This document shows, in pieces, positions 24,187 through 33,110 of a DNA stretch of 64,000 nucleotides (position 1 is its first letter; the number at the start of each line of letters is the position of its first letter). The notes below the pieces were generated by a model that saw only the letters and a list, made by a program, of their open reading frames with translations, did not search any database and had not been told where the DNA came from. The position numbers were made by a program, and so were the translations under genes. Source of the stretch: Flagellimonas_A sp039592695 (GTDB lineage Bacteria; Bacteroidota; Bacteroidia; Flavobacteriales; Flavobacteriaceae); contig NZ_JBBUTK010000002.1 of NCBI RefSeq assembly GCF_039592695.1, positions 744,001 through 808,000 on the forward strand. Direction: 5' to 3'.

Positions 24187-24742
24187 GCTCAAGCAAGTAT
24201 TAAGTTCAAATACAAACTCAAACAGCAAATACAAAGTCAATTTGTGAAATTCGTGACCATAAGTTTACATGTTTAGAGGATTTAGAAGTTTAGGTGCAAA
24301 ATCTCTGTGAAACTCAGTGATTGTCTGTGCAGCTCAGCGAAACAGATTTTCAAGTATCAAGTTCAAGCTCAAAAACCATTTGTGCTTATTCGTGAAATCC
24401 GTGTCCTTTGAATTACGATTTTAGGGTTGCGAATTACGAATGTGGTGTCTTGCGACCGAACAGCGCTCTGCGAGACTCTGTGGTTCTCAATATGGCCCGG
24501 CGAAATTACCTTTGGATTAAAATTCCGATCCCCAAGCACATAATTCCAAAAAATGTATTACAGCAATTAAACGATAACAAAAAATTCAAAAGTGTGCCTT
24601 TCTGCCGATGTACAGCCCCGAAATATAGAGCATCGACATAATAGCTCCCGAAAAACAATAAAATCGACCAAAATCTGTTTTACAAGCAGAACATTTTATG
24701 ATGGTGAAACACCTGCTTTTGAATACAAAATCTGCCAAATTT
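24187..24742. repeat. Gene-free spacer of mosaic 'wordy' repeats
   Basis: This spacer has no credible gene. Its first 330 bp is built from short recurring words: caaatacaaactcaaac, gtgaaattcgtgacc, ctctgtgaaactcagtg, ttcgtgaaatccgtgtcc, gaattacgaa and ctctgcgagactctgtgg. Variants of the same words fill 53043-53520. The last 180 bp lack these words and probably hold the porG promoter, which I could not place with confidence. Confidence 0.6.
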
Positions 24743-25426
24743 ATGAGGTTAATTTTTCCAATTTTAATGTTGGTGGCTTTCATTGCCCATGGGCAAACCT
24801 ATGAAATAGGGATCTTTGGTGGCGGTCTGAACAATATTGGCGATGTGGGCCGCACCAATTTCATTTTACCTTCTGGCCCTGCTTTTGGCGGTATCTTTAA
24901 ATGGAACAAAAGCAAACGCTATGCTTGGCGGGCAACCGCATTGTATGGCAAGTTTACCGCAGATGATTCAAAATCGAACTTTTCTTCAAGACAACAGCGA
25001 GACTATGTTATCGATAATTCAGTGCTGGAATTTTCGCTGGGGCTTGAGTTCAATTTTGTGGAATACAATTTGCACAAGCTCGGACCAGCATTTGCACCTT
25101 ATCTATACACGGGCGTGACCTACTTCAGGTACGACTTTAATTATTTTGATGCACAACAAGTTCAGGATTTTGGGCAAAAAGATGGTACTTTTGCCATTCC
25201 AATGACGGTTGGGGCCAAGTATAGGCTCAATCAATTCCTGATTTTGGGTGCCGAGATAGGAGCTCGCTATACCTTTACCGACAATCTGGATGGTAGCAAT
25301 CCAGAAGGTTCTAACTTTGAACAGTTTGCGTTTGGTAATGTACTGAGTGACGATTGGTACGTATTCTCAGGATTTACCTTGACCTATACCTTCGGCAGAA
25401 AGCCCTGCCAAGACTGTTTTGAGTGA
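24743..25426 (+). CDS. porG: PorG-like outer-membrane protein of type IX secretion (DUF6089)
   Basis: This 228-residue protein has a signal peptide (MRLIFPILMLVAFIAHG) and an eight-strand-like barrel rich in alternating aromatic residues (EFSLGLEFNFVEYN, PYLYTGVTYFRYDF, AEIGARYTFTDNLDG, FSGFTLTYTFG). The C-terminal KPCQDCFE has two Cys. The gene order porG-uppS-bamA-skp-skp matches what I know from Porphyromonas gingivalis, where PorG is needed for type IX secretion; the name rests mainly on that order. Two ATGs further upstream (24698, 24701) would add 14-15 residues. It ends 3 bp before uppS. Confidence 0.75.
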   Translation: MRLIFPILMLVAFIAHGQTYEIGIFGGGLNNIGDVGRTNFILPSGPAFGGIFKWNKSKRYAWRATALYGKFTADDSKSNFSSRQQRDYVIDNSVLEFSLGLEFNFVEYNLHKLGPAFAPYLYTGVTYFRYDFNYFDAQQVQDFGQKDGTFAIPMTVGAKYRLNQFLILGAEIGARYTFTDNLDGSNPEGSNFEQFAFGNVLSDDWYVFSGFTLTYTFGRKPCQDCFE

Positions 25427-25429
25427 ACC

Positions 25430-26170
25430 ATGCATTCCATTGAGGATATTGACAAGTCGAAGCTTCCCAAGCATATCGCCATTATTATGGATGGTAATGG
25501 CCGTTGGGCAAAACAACGCGGAAAACTCAGGGTTTTTGGTCATGAAAATGGAGTGGAGGCGGTGCGCCAGACCGTCGAGAACTGCGCAAAACTGAATATA
25601 GATTTCCTAACACTTTATGCCTTTTCCACAGAAAACTGGAAACGCCCAAAAATCGAGGTAGACACCTTGATGCGACTCTTGGTCGCCTCATTGCGAAAAG
25701 AGCTGAAAACGCTCGATGAGAACAACATTTGTCTGAACGCCATCGGTAAGATTGATTCACTGCCACAAAAAGCGCACAAAGAACTCAAAGAGGTCATTGA
25801 AAAAACAGCAAAAAACACAGGTATGACGCTCACCTTGGCCTTGAGTTATGGTTCGCGCGAAGAGTTGAAAACAGCCATCAGGGCAATGGCAATTGAAGTT
25901 AAAAATAACATAATTTCACCTGATGATATTGATGAAACGGTTATTAATGACCATCTTTACACGCGTTCGATGCCTGACGTTGACTTGCTTATCCGCACCA
26001 GTGGTGAACATAGGATAAGCAATTTTTTGCTTTGGCAGATAGCATATGCGGAATTATTTTTTATTGACGTATTTTGGCCCGATTTTGGCGAGCATCATTT
26101 AGCGGAAGCCATTATTAGTTATCAAAATAGAGAACGAAGATTTGGAAAGACTAGCGAACAACTCAATTGA
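25430..26170 (+). CDS. uppS: Undecaprenyl diphosphate synthase
   Basis: This 246-residue cis-prenyltransferase makes the C55 carrier lipid for peptidoglycan and other wall polymers. The catalytic Asp21 is in IIMDGNGRWAKQRG, followed by LYAFSTENWKRP, and the C-terminal RTSGEHRISNFLLWQIAYAELFF block is intact. It lies in the envelope operon between porG and bamA and its 3' end overlaps the bamA frame. Confidence 0.96.
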   Translation: MHSIEDIDKSKLPKHIAIIMDGNGRWAKQRGKLRVFGHENGVEAVRQTVENCAKLNIDFLTLYAFSTENWKRPKIEVDTLMRLLVASLRKELKTLDENNICLNAIGKIDSLPQKAHKELKEVIEKTAKNTGMTLTLALSYGSREELKTAIRAMAIEVKNNIISPDDIDETVINDHLYTRSMPDVDLLIRTSGEHRISNFLLWQIAYAELFFIDVFWPDFGEHHLAEAIISYQNRERRFGKTSEQLN

Positions 26171-28793
26171 CGGTATAAACAAGCATTTTTACTTTTATCT
26201 CTTACCGCTCCTCACACTTTTTTTGGTTTCGTCCCATGTGAACGCACAAGATATCCCCTACGAAGAAGGCAAAGAATATGTACTGGCGGGTCTTGAAGTG
26301 ACCGGTCTACAGAGTTACAATGAGCAGACCGTCAAAACCTACACCGGCTTGCGGATTGGGCAAAAAATTGTCGTGCCCGGGGAAGACATCAGCGCGGTTA
26401 TCGATAAATTATGGGGATTGGAGCTTTTCAGTGACGTTTCTATGTACTACACTAAAATAGAAGGTGACAAGATCTATTTAGAGTTGGAAATCATGGAGCG
26501 ACCTACCCTGAACAACATCACGATTTATGGTGTCAAGAAAAGGAAGGTACAGGGCATCATCGACGATACCGATTTAAAAAAGGGAAAAAAAATCACCGAA
26601 AGCCTTATCGCCAATACCAAAAACTACCTTCAGAACAAATACAAGAAACAAGGGTATCTCAATGCCACTGTCGCCATTGCCACAGCCAAGGACACTTTGG
26701 GCACGAATACCGAAAACATGGTCATCAATGTAAAAAAAGGTGATAAAGTAAAAATCAGTGACATCACATTTGAGGGTAACGAAAAGTTGAGTGACAAACG
26801 GCTGAAAAAAGCATTAAAAAATACCAAGAAGAAGAAATTCTATCGCTTTTGGAAAAAGTCAAAATACATAGAAGCCGACTACGAGGAGGATTTGGACAAC
26901 TTAGTTGATGCCTATGCCGAAAGGGGCTATCGTGATGCCAGAATCATATCAGACACTTTCGTAAAGGTCAACGAAAATAATATTGCACTTAATATAAAGG
27001 TTGAAGAGGGCGATAAATACTATTTCGGCAACATTGATTTTGTCGGTAATTCTGTGTATACGGATCGGCAATTGGCCCAAGTTTTGGGTATCAAAAAGGG
27101 AGATACCTATAATGGTGTGCTGCTCAAAAAGCGTATCGCAGATGATTCAAAACCTGATGGAGAAGATGTGACCAACCTCTACCAAAATAATGGATACCTT
27201 TTCTCAAGTATCAACCCTGTGGAAGTTTCCGCTGCAAACGACACCATCGATTTTGAGATACGCATCATTGAAGGAAAAGAGACCTTCTTGGACCATGTAA
27301 GGGTCGTGGGCAACGACAAGACCAATGACCATGTGATTTTTAGGGAACTTCGCACCAAACCCGGCCAAAAATACAGTAAGGACAATATTGTGCGGAGTAT
27401 ACGTGAATTGGGCCAGTTGGGCTTTTTCGATGCCGAACAGATTGCACCTGATATTGAAAATCCAGACCCCAACACGGGTACGGTTGATATCAAATACAGC
27501 CTTGTCGAATCGGGATCAAGCCAAATAGAGCTCCAAGGCGGTTATGGTGGCGGCGGTTTCATTGGTACGCTTGGCCTTTCATTCAACAACTTTTCATTAC
27601 AGAATATATTCAACGGTGAGGCCTACAAACCCGTGCCTATGGGTGATGGCCAGACGTTTGCATTACGGGTACAGGCAAGTCGTACCTTTAGGGTGTACAG
27701 TCTTAATTTTGCCGAACCTTGGTTGGGGGGTAAAAAACCGGTACGCTTCAATCTTTCTTTTTCTAGAACCCAGCAATTTGCCACACAGTTTGATCCTACG
27801 AGTAGAAGTCAATTTGAAGTTGACAAAGACCGTGGCTTCGCCATTACTGGGGTTTCCGCGGGATTGGCAAAACGCGTACAATGGCCCGATGACTTTTTCA
27901 CCGTTTCCCATGCGTTGGGGTATCAATTGTATGATTTCAATGACTACAATATCGGCCTTTTCAATTTTGGTAACGGTTCTTCAAATGCTTTGACGTATAC
28001 CATTGGTCTTTCCAGAAGTTCGCAAGGGCCCAGCCGTATTTTCCCCCTAACAGGGTCAAATTTTGAGATAACAGCTAAACTGACACCACCTTGGTCGTTG
28101 TTCAGCAATAAAGATTTTAATGCTTTAAAACAGCGAAGTGACGAGATTGCCGAATCTGCCAATGACGGTACACCATTGACGGCCGCTGAGGTCAATGAAC
28201 TTCAAAGTATAGAAGAAGAACGCTTTAAGTTGTTAGAGTACTACAAAATAAAATTTAAGGGGGATTGGTATACACGTCTGGTCGATAAATTGGTATTGCG
28301 TACCAATGCCGAGTTTGGCTTTCTGGGCAATTACAACAATGATATTGGTGATGTACCCTTTGAACGATTTTTTGTCGGTGGTGATGGACTGGGGAACTTT
28401 ACTCTTGACGGGCGAGATGTTATTCAGTTGAGGGGCTATGAGAACAATTCATTGACCTCTTTTACCCGTAATCCTATTACCGGCAACAATCAGCAAGATG
28501 GTGGCACCATTTATAACAAATACTCGTTAGAACTACGCTATCCGTTGACCTTGAAACCATCGGCTTCCATATATGCACTTTCATTTTTAGAGGCCGGTAA
28601 TTCGTTTGACAATTTTCAAGAGTTTAATCCGTTTGAGTTAAAGAGATCTGCGGGAGTGGGGCTGCGAATATTCATGCCGGCATTTGGCCTTTTGGGTATT
28701 GACTTCGGTTACGGTTTTGACACCGATAAAAGACCCGGTTCGGTCGGCCCGAGCGGTTGGCAGACACACTTCATCATAGGTCAACAGTTTTAA
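26142..28793 (+). CDS. bamA: Outer-membrane protein assembly factor BamA
   Basis: BamA inserts beta-barrel proteins in the outer membrane. The 883-residue product has a signal-like segment (FYFYLLPLLTLFLVSSHVNAQ), five POTRA-type repeats (about 30-450; for example VKISDITFEGNEKLSDKRLKKAL and YYFGNIDFVGNSVYTDRQLAQVL) and an Omp85 barrel with the RGY loop-6 motif (QLRGYENNS) and a terminal Phe. There is no ATG before the signal sequence: the frame opens with TTG at 26142, inside uppS (29-bp overlap), so translational coupling is likely. The exact start is uncertain by a few codons. Confidence 0.93.
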   Translation: MERLANNSIDGINKHFYFYLLPLLTLFLVSSHVNAQDIPYEEGKEYVLAGLEVTGLQSYNEQTVKTYTGLRIGQKIVVPGEDISAVIDKLWGLELFSDVSMYYTKIEGDKIYLELEIMERPTLNNITIYGVKKRKVQGIIDDTDLKKGKKITESLIANTKNYLQNKYKKQGYLNATVAIATAKDTLGTNTENMVINVKKGDKVKISDITFEGNEKLSDKRLKKALKNTKKKKFYRFWKKSKYIEADYEEDLDNLVDAYAERGYRDARIISDTFVKVNENNIALNIKVEEGDKYYFGNIDFVGNSVYTDRQLAQVLGIKKGDTYNGVLLKKRIADDSKPDGEDVTNLYQNNGYLFSSINPVEVSAANDTIDFEIRIIEGKETFLDHVRVVGNDKTNDHVIFRELRTKPGQKYSKDNIVRSIRELGQLGFFDAEQIAPDIENPDPNTGTVDIKYSLVESGSSQIELQGGYGGGGFIGTLGLSFNNFSLQNIFNGEAYKPVPMGDGQTFALRVQASRTFRVYSLNFAEPWLGGKKPVRFNLSFSRTQQFATQFDPTSRSQFEVDKDRGFAITGVSAGLAKRVQWPDDFFTVSHALGYQLYDFNDYNIGLFNFGNGSSNALTYTIGLSRSSQGPSRIFPLTGSNFEITAKLTPPWSLFSNKDFNALKQRSDEIAESANDGTPLTAAEVNELQSIEEERFKLLEYYKIKFKGDWYTRLVDKLVLRTNAEFGFLGNYNNDIGDVPFERFFVGGDGLGNFTLDGRDVIQLRGYENNSLTSFTRNPITGNNQQDGGTIYNKYSLELRYPLTLKPSASIYALSFLEAGNSFDNFQEFNPFELKRSAGVGLRIFMPAFGLLGIDFGYGFDTDKRPGSVGPSGWQTHFIIGQQF

Positions 28794-28824
28794 CCTTGGA
28801 AAGTTCGGCTGAAACATCCTTAAC

Positions 28825-28854
28825 TTGTTCATTTTAAACGAATTCGTAATTTTG
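28825..28854 (+). promoter_or_regulatory. Internal promoter before the skp pair
   Basis: TTG (28825-28827), a 19-nt spacer and TAATTTTG (28847-28854) fit the consensus exactly. It would let the two Skp genes be made apart from bamA. Confidence 0.65.
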
Positions 28855-28889
28855 GCACGATATTTTCTATGTAAAAAGCGCAAATAGAA

Positions 28890-29729
28890 ATGAAACGTAA
28901 AGTTCTTTTTTTATTGATTTGTTCGATGCCCTTCTTCTACGGCATGTCGCAACGTGCTGTGGGAGTGCGCATAGGGTATGTGGATATGGAATATATCTTG
29001 GAAAATGTGGAGGAGTATCGCGATGCTACGGAACAATTGAATGCCAAAGCGCAGAAGTGGAAGCAAGAAATTGAGCTCAAACAAGAAAAAGTTGAGCAGA
29101 TGAAGAAAGATTTGATGGCCGAAAAAGTATTGCTCACCGATGAGTTGATTGCCGAACGCGAAGAGGAAATCCAGATACTTGAAAAAGAAATGTTGGATTA
29201 CCAACAAGACCGGTTTGGTCCCCAAGGTGATTTAGTGCTGCAAAAACAATTGTTGATTCAGCCGATTCAAGATCAGGTGTTCAATGAGGTGCAAAAGATC
29301 GGAGGCAATAAAAGGTATGATTTTATTTTCGATAAATCTGCGGATGTTGTAATGTTGTACTCCGAAAAAAGGCATGACATTAGTGACTTGGTGCTCAGGG
29401 AAATAAGTCGAACACGTAAGGTCAGTAAATCCAAAAAGGCAGAAAAAGAAAAAAATCGCCTAGAAGAGTTTCAAGCGGAACAGGCAGATGAAGAAATCAG
29501 TGAAGCTTTAAAAGAGCGTCAAGAAAAGGCCGCCGATGCCCAAGAGAACAGAAAAAAAGCTGTTGAAGATAAGAGGGCAGAGGCTTTGAGACTTAGGGAA
29601 GAGCGAAAGAAAGCCTACGAAGAACGAAGAAAAAAATTGTTGGAAGAACGAGAGGCAAGAAGAAAGGCAAAATTGGAAGAGCGTAAGAAAGAACAGGAAC
29701 AGCCGAAAGATTCAACCGACCAGAAATAA
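28890..29729 (+). CDS. OmpH/Skp-family periplasmic chaperone, long form
   Basis: This 279-residue protein has a signal peptide (KVLFLLICSMPFFYGMSQ) and the OmpH opening VRIGYVDMEYILENVEEYRDA, followed by long coiled coil. Skp chaperones carry unfolded outer-membrane proteins across the periplasm to BamA. The last 90 residues, after the end of the normal fold, are an almost uninterrupted Lys/Glu/Arg-rich helix (EERKKAYEERRKKLLEE type repeats), so it is about 100 residues longer than the partner gene at 29771. It is between bamA and the second skp gene. Confidence 0.88.
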   Translation: MKRKVLFLLICSMPFFYGMSQRAVGVRIGYVDMEYILENVEEYRDATEQLNAKAQKWKQEIELKQEKVEQMKKDLMAEKVLLTDELIAEREEEIQILEKEMLDYQQDRFGPQGDLVLQKQLLIQPIQDQVFNEVQKIGGNKRYDFIFDKSADVVMLYSEKRHDISDLVLREISRTRKVSKSKKAEKEKNRLEEFQAEQADEEISEALKERQEKAADAQENRKKAVEDKRAEALRLREERKKAYEERRKKLLEEREARRKAKLEERKKEQEQPKDSTDQK

Positions 29730-29770
29730 AAGTAAAACTTTAATTAACACTCAAATAGTAACTTAGAATC

Positions 29771-30280
29771 ATGAAAAATGTAAAGAAGATGATTGTGGCC
29801 TTGGTATTTTTTGTGGCGGCCACTGGTTTTGTAAACGCCCAGAGCAAAGTAGCACATATCAACGTGCAACAGCTGCTCTCTGAAATGCCTGAAATGAAGG
29901 CTGCACAGGCAGAATTGAAAAAGTTGCAAGAAACCTATCGAGCCGATATTGAAAGCTCATTAAAAGAATTGCAAGACAAGTATACCCAATATTCCAATGA
30001 GGCGGCTTCAAAATCAAAAGAAGAGAATGACAAAAGGGCCATAGAGCTTCAGGGCTATGATAAGAACATCAAAGAGGCCGAAGCTGCTGCGATGCAAGAG
30101 ATGCAGAAGAAACAGCAAGAGCTTTTTGCACCCATCTCTGACAAGGCAAAGGCCGCTATTGAAAAAGTGGCAGCTGCACAGGGGTTTGACTATGTAATCG
30201 ATGCAAGCCCAGGTCTGAGCTTGATCGTTGCCAAAGGCAAAGATTTGTTACCCGAAGTAAAACAAGAATTGGGCTTTTAA
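29771..30280 (+). CDS. OmpH/Skp-family periplasmic chaperone
   Basis: This 169-residue protein has a signal peptide (MIVALVFFVAATGFVNAQ), the opening SKVAHINVQQLLSEMPEM and a central coiled coil (about 50-125), ending in the FDYVIDASPGLSLIVAKG strand typical of the family. It is the normal-length copy of the pair and is probably a paralogue of the gene 41 bp upstream. A terminator follows. Confidence 0.9.
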   Translation: MKNVKKMIVALVFFVAATGFVNAQSKVAHINVQQLLSEMPEMKAAQAELKKLQETYRADIESSLKELQDKYTQYSNEAASKSKEENDKRAIELQGYDKNIKEAEAAAMQEMQKKQQELFAPISDKAKAAIEKVAAAQGFDYVIDASPGLSLIVAKGKDLLPEVKQELGF

Positions 30281-30302
30281 AAGAATCTTGAAATATTACA
30301 AA

Positions 30303-30340
30303 AAACCGCTTTCTTGAATGGCAAGGGAGCGGTTTTTTTA
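30303..30340 (+). terminator. Terminator of the porG-skp block
   Basis: AACCGCT and AGCGGTT pair around an inner CTT/AAG stem, followed by ttttttt. It lies 23 bp after the second skp gene. Confidence 0.85.
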
Positions 30341-30356
30341 TGACATAAGACCATTT

Positions 30357-30429
30357 GACGTAGAATAAAGGACAACGATTTGCCAAGAGCACATGATTAC
30401 CTTACGATGGCTGTCTTATATCTTACGTC
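30357..30429. repeat. Imperfect inverted repeat upstream of murI
   Basis: gacgtagaataaaggaca (30357-30374) and tgtcttatatcttacgtc (30412-30429) are imperfect reverse complements around a 37-nt spacer. The style (taagac/gtctta words) is like the mosaic spacers elsewhere. Confidence 0.4.
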
Positions 30430-30496
30430 CTTAATTAATTGATGAAAATCCAATCTCGATTCGTCAGATTTATGGCGGACTCTTATTTTTACTAGA

Positions 30497-31270
30497 ATGA
30501 AATCACCCATAGGCATTTTTGATTCTGGAGTTGGAGGCACTTCCATTTGGAAGGAAATCAATCGTTTGCTTCCCAATGAAGATACAATCTATCTGGCCGA
30601 TAGTAAAAATGCACCTTATGGTGAAAAACCAAAGGAGGAAATCCTGCATCTATCCATCAAGAATACTGAATTTCTTCTTGAAAAAGGCTGTAAGTTGATT
30701 GTAGTAGCCTGTAACACGGCCACCACAAATGCCATTGATTATTTACGGGAGCATTACGATGTGCCCTTCATTGGTATTGAGCCTGCTATCAAACCGGCCG
30801 CTTTACAGACCAAGACCAAAAAAGTGGGAGTGCTTGCTACAAAGGGCACTTTGGCAAGCAGTTTGTTCCACAACACCTCAAAGTTGCACGCATCCGGAAT
30901 CAAAGTTTTTGAAAAAGAAGGCCATGGACTGGTCGAATTGATTGAAGCGGGGCAACTACATTCCCCAGAAACCAAGAAATTACTCCAAGACTACTTGAAT
31001 CCAATGGTTGAAGCCGGTATCGATTGCCTGGTGCTGGGCTGTACCCATTACCCGTATTTAATTCCACTGTTGCAGGAAATGCTTCCCACAAACATCAACA
31101 TTATCGATTCGGGGGAGGCCGTTGCGAGGCAGGCCAAGACAGTATTGGTGAAAAATGACCTGTTGAATGACGGTAACCCGCCTTTCACACACCAGTTTTT
31201 CACCAACAAAGATGTTAGTATACTCAACAAGTTTGCCGACATTACTCGTGCATCTTTTTTGGATTTTTAA
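30497..31270 (+). CDS. murI: Glutamate racemase
   Basis: MurI converts L- to D-glutamate for peptidoglycan. The 257-residue protein has the opening PIGIFDSGVGGTSIWKEI and the two catalytic Cys: C72 in VACNTATT and C182 in LGCTHYP. The length is normal. It closes the envelope gene block but is separated from skp by a terminator and a 216-bp spacer, so it has its own promoter, which I could not place. It converges with the lipoprotein gene at 31298. Confidence 0.95.
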   Translation: MKSPIGIFDSGVGGTSIWKEINRLLPNEDTIYLADSKNAPYGEKPKEEILHLSIKNTEFLLEKGCKLIVVACNTATTNAIDYLREHYDVPFIGIEPAIKPAALQTKTKKVGVLATKGTLASSLFHNTSKLHASGIKVFEKEGHGLVELIEAGQLHSPETKKLLQDYLNPMVEAGIDCLVLGCTHYPYLIPLLQEMLPTNINIIDSGEAVARQAKTVLVKNDLLNDGNPPFTHQFFTNKDVSILNKFADITRASFLDF

Positions 31271-31297
31271 TATAATATAACGGGTCTTTTAAAAGTG

Positions 31298-32146
31298 CTA
31301 CTGCCAATATTCTACATCAACTTGTGTGATATTGAATGTTTTTCCGTCTACAGATTGTCTAATTTCTGAAAAATTACCTGCACAATCATATTTAAATAGA
31401 TTGGTCTGTGTACTAATTATGGTGTCTTTACCATGAAATTTGTAACGCTTTTCGCTTATAGGACTTTTTAATGTATCATATTCAATATGTTTAATGGTTT
31501 CCAACAGGGTATCATTTTCGTTGTACCGGTCAGTGGTTGATTTTAGACCATTTCCATAATATGAATAATTATATTTATCTATTGGATTATTTTCATCATC
31601 GAAGAATTCAACAGAAATGTTTTGTCTCTTTTCGTTGTATTTTTTTGTCACTTTTTCTATTACTTTTCCGTCCACAATTTCCAATACCTCAATATTGTTT
31701 CCAGCAATATCATAAGTGTAGCGTGTTTCAGTAACAGTATCGTCATCTTTTTTTATGACTTTGATTTTTTTATGTGATTTGTCAAAAAAGTTCGTGGTCA
31801 CGCTTTCCTCTTTTTGAATTGTATTATATGAAGTCTCTATCAACTGCCTGCCCTTTCGTTTGTATTTGAATATGGTCTCAATTGACTTGCGACCGTCTGA
31901 ACCTAAAAGCTCTACTTTGGTAGGTCTGCCCTTTTTATCGTATGAAAGTCGATGAATGTACCGCAACTCTCCTTTAATATATTCGTCATCTTGTTTTTCT
32001 GCTTTAAAAACCAACATAGATATGATTTTTGGTTTTCCTGAGTAGCCATCAAACTTTTTGATGTATTCAAGATTTGAACAACTATGTAATGTTTGTAATA
32101 AAATCAAGTAAAATAGGTGCCTGAAGAAAGCCTTGATATTAAACAT
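31298..32146 (-). CDS. Lipoprotein with YD-like repeats
   Basis: This 282-residue protein starts with a lipoprotein signal (Cys23 in LQTLHSCSN). The mature part has four or five repeats of about 40 residues with a Y-x-Y/D-x-x-G-N/R core (LSYDKKGRPTKVELLGSDG, YTYDIAGNNIEVLEIVDG, YSYYGNGLKSTTDRYNE, FKYDCAGNFSEIRQSVDG), like the YD/RHS-type beta repeats of surface proteins, but with no toxin domain. The gene is visibly richer in A and T than its neighbours. The ATG at 32146 is chosen; an earlier one would overlap folA. No function is proposed. Confidence 0.7.
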   Translation of the reverse strand: MFNIKAFFRHLFYLILLQTLHSCSNLEYIKKFDGYSGKPKIISMLVFKAEKQDDEYIKGELRYIHRLSYDKKGRPTKVELLGSDGRKSIETIFKYKRKGRQLIETSYNTIQKEESVTTNFFDKSHKKIKVIKKDDDTVTETRYTYDIAGNNIEVLEIVDGKVIEKVTKKYNEKRQNISVEFFDDENNPIDKYNYSYYGNGLKSTTDRYNENDTLLETIKHIEYDTLKSPISEKRYKFHGKDTIISTQTNLFKYDCAGNFSEIRQSVDGKTFNITQVDVEYWQ

Positions 32147-32156
32147 TGATAAGAAA

Positions 32157-32678
32157 TTACAATCTATTTGACTTTTTATAATCCTCATGAAGCTTTGTAT
32201 ACGTCAAATACGTAAAATCATACTTATGCCGTTCATCTTTTGCATAGTATTCTTCTTTGACCAATTGCCAGATATCCTCATCAATCTCAGGAAAGAACGT
32301 ATCTGCCTCAAAATCGGCATGGATCCGTGTCAATTCAATATCAGTGGCATGATCCATTGATTGGCGATAGATTTCTCCCCCGCCGATAATGAACGAGCGC
32401 TCATCGATCTTTGCAAAATGCAAAGCCTCTTCGAGCGAGTGAAAAAGTGTACAATCGAATTTTGGTATGTAATCTTTATCGCGGGTCACCACAATATGCT
32501 CGCGGTTCGGCAATGGCTTGGGGAAACTTTCCAAGGTCTTGCGCCCCATGATGATTTTGTGGCCCGAAGTCAATGCTTTAAAGCGCTTGAAGTCATCGGG
32601 CAGGTGCCATGGCAAATCGTTGTTGATGCCCAAGGCATTGTTTTCCGCAGCAGCGGCAATAATGACCAATCTGTTCAA
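32157..32678 (-). CDS. folA: Dihydrofolate reductase
   Basis: FolA reduces dihydrofolate to tetrahydrofolate with NADPH. The 173-residue protein shows IIAAAAENNALGINNDLPWHLPDDFKRFKALT, with the WHLPDD active-site Asp, then IIMGRKTLESFPKPLPNREHIVVTR and IIGGGEIYRQSM. Its start overlaps the stop of the 2TM gene by 4 bp, so the two are coupled. thyA, which makes its substrate, is 11.5 kb away. Confidence 0.96.
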   Translation of the reverse strand: MNRLVIIAAAAENNALGINNDLPWHLPDDFKRFKALTSGHKIIMGRKTLESFPKPLPNREHIVVTRDKDYIPKFDCTLFHSLEEALHFAKIDERSFIIGGGEIYRQSMDHATDIELTRIHADFEADTFFPEIDEDIWQLVKEEYYAKDERHKYDFTYLTYTKLHEDYKKSNRL

Positions 32679-33064
32679 ACCTCTTTTTTTTTATTGATGG
32701 AAGATAGGGGGAAATCGGTCTCAATTTCCTTTTGCAGTTCGGCAATGCGCTGCTTTTGCTTGGCGACCAGTTTTTCACGCTGCTGGCGCTCCCAATCCTT
32801 GCCCATGAACCTACTGGTCACGAACACGTTGAACGCATGGATCACAAATAAAAAGGCCCAAGCGGTAATCGCCCATAAGAACCAATCGTACGATTCACCA
32901 TACTTCAAAATCTTGTTGATGAGCACCAAAAAGACACTGCCGATCAAGAAGATGACAAAATGGGAAAACAGCCGTTTCTTTTGCTTGATTCTTTTTTGGG
33001 CATTCTCAAGCAGTTCGTGCTGTTCTACATCCACTTCTGCTGTTGACTTTTTCTTCGAGAACAT
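32675..33064 (-). CDS. 2TM-domain membrane protein
   Basis: This 129-residue protein has two membrane helices (about 35-52 and 62-82) linked by a short loop with YGESYDWFLWA, flanked by charged helical ends; the pattern fits the 2TM domain family (PF13239) of Bacteroidota. In that phylum the domain is often joined to LytTR or kinase proteins, but here it stands alone. It is the first gene of a 2TM-folA transcript. Function is unknown. Confidence 0.75.
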   Translation of the reverse strand: MFSKKKSTAEVDVEQHELLENAQKRIKQKKRLFSHFVIFLIGSVFLVLINKILKYGESYDWFLWAITAWAFLFVIHAFNVFVTSRFMGKDWERQQREKLVAKQKQRIAELQKEIETDFPLSSINKKKEV

Positions 33065-33080
33065 ACGCTATCTTTAAACA

Positions 33081-33088
33081 CAAATATA
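33081..33088 (-). promoter_or_regulatory. Promoter -7 element of the 2TM-folA pair
   Basis: TATATTTG on the minus strand matches TAnnTTTG and ends 16 nt before the ATG. Confidence 0.55.
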
Positions 33089-33110
33089 ACCGAAATAGCC
33101 TGACCGATTT

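Noticed and set aside
24187..24500. CRISPR-like array
   Set aside because: Phrases repeat in kind but are not equal in length or sequence, spacers are irregular and there is no cas gene.
32361..33077. Plus-strand open frame of 238 codons over folA and the 2TM gene
   Set aside because: It is antisense to two recognisable genes and shows no domain.
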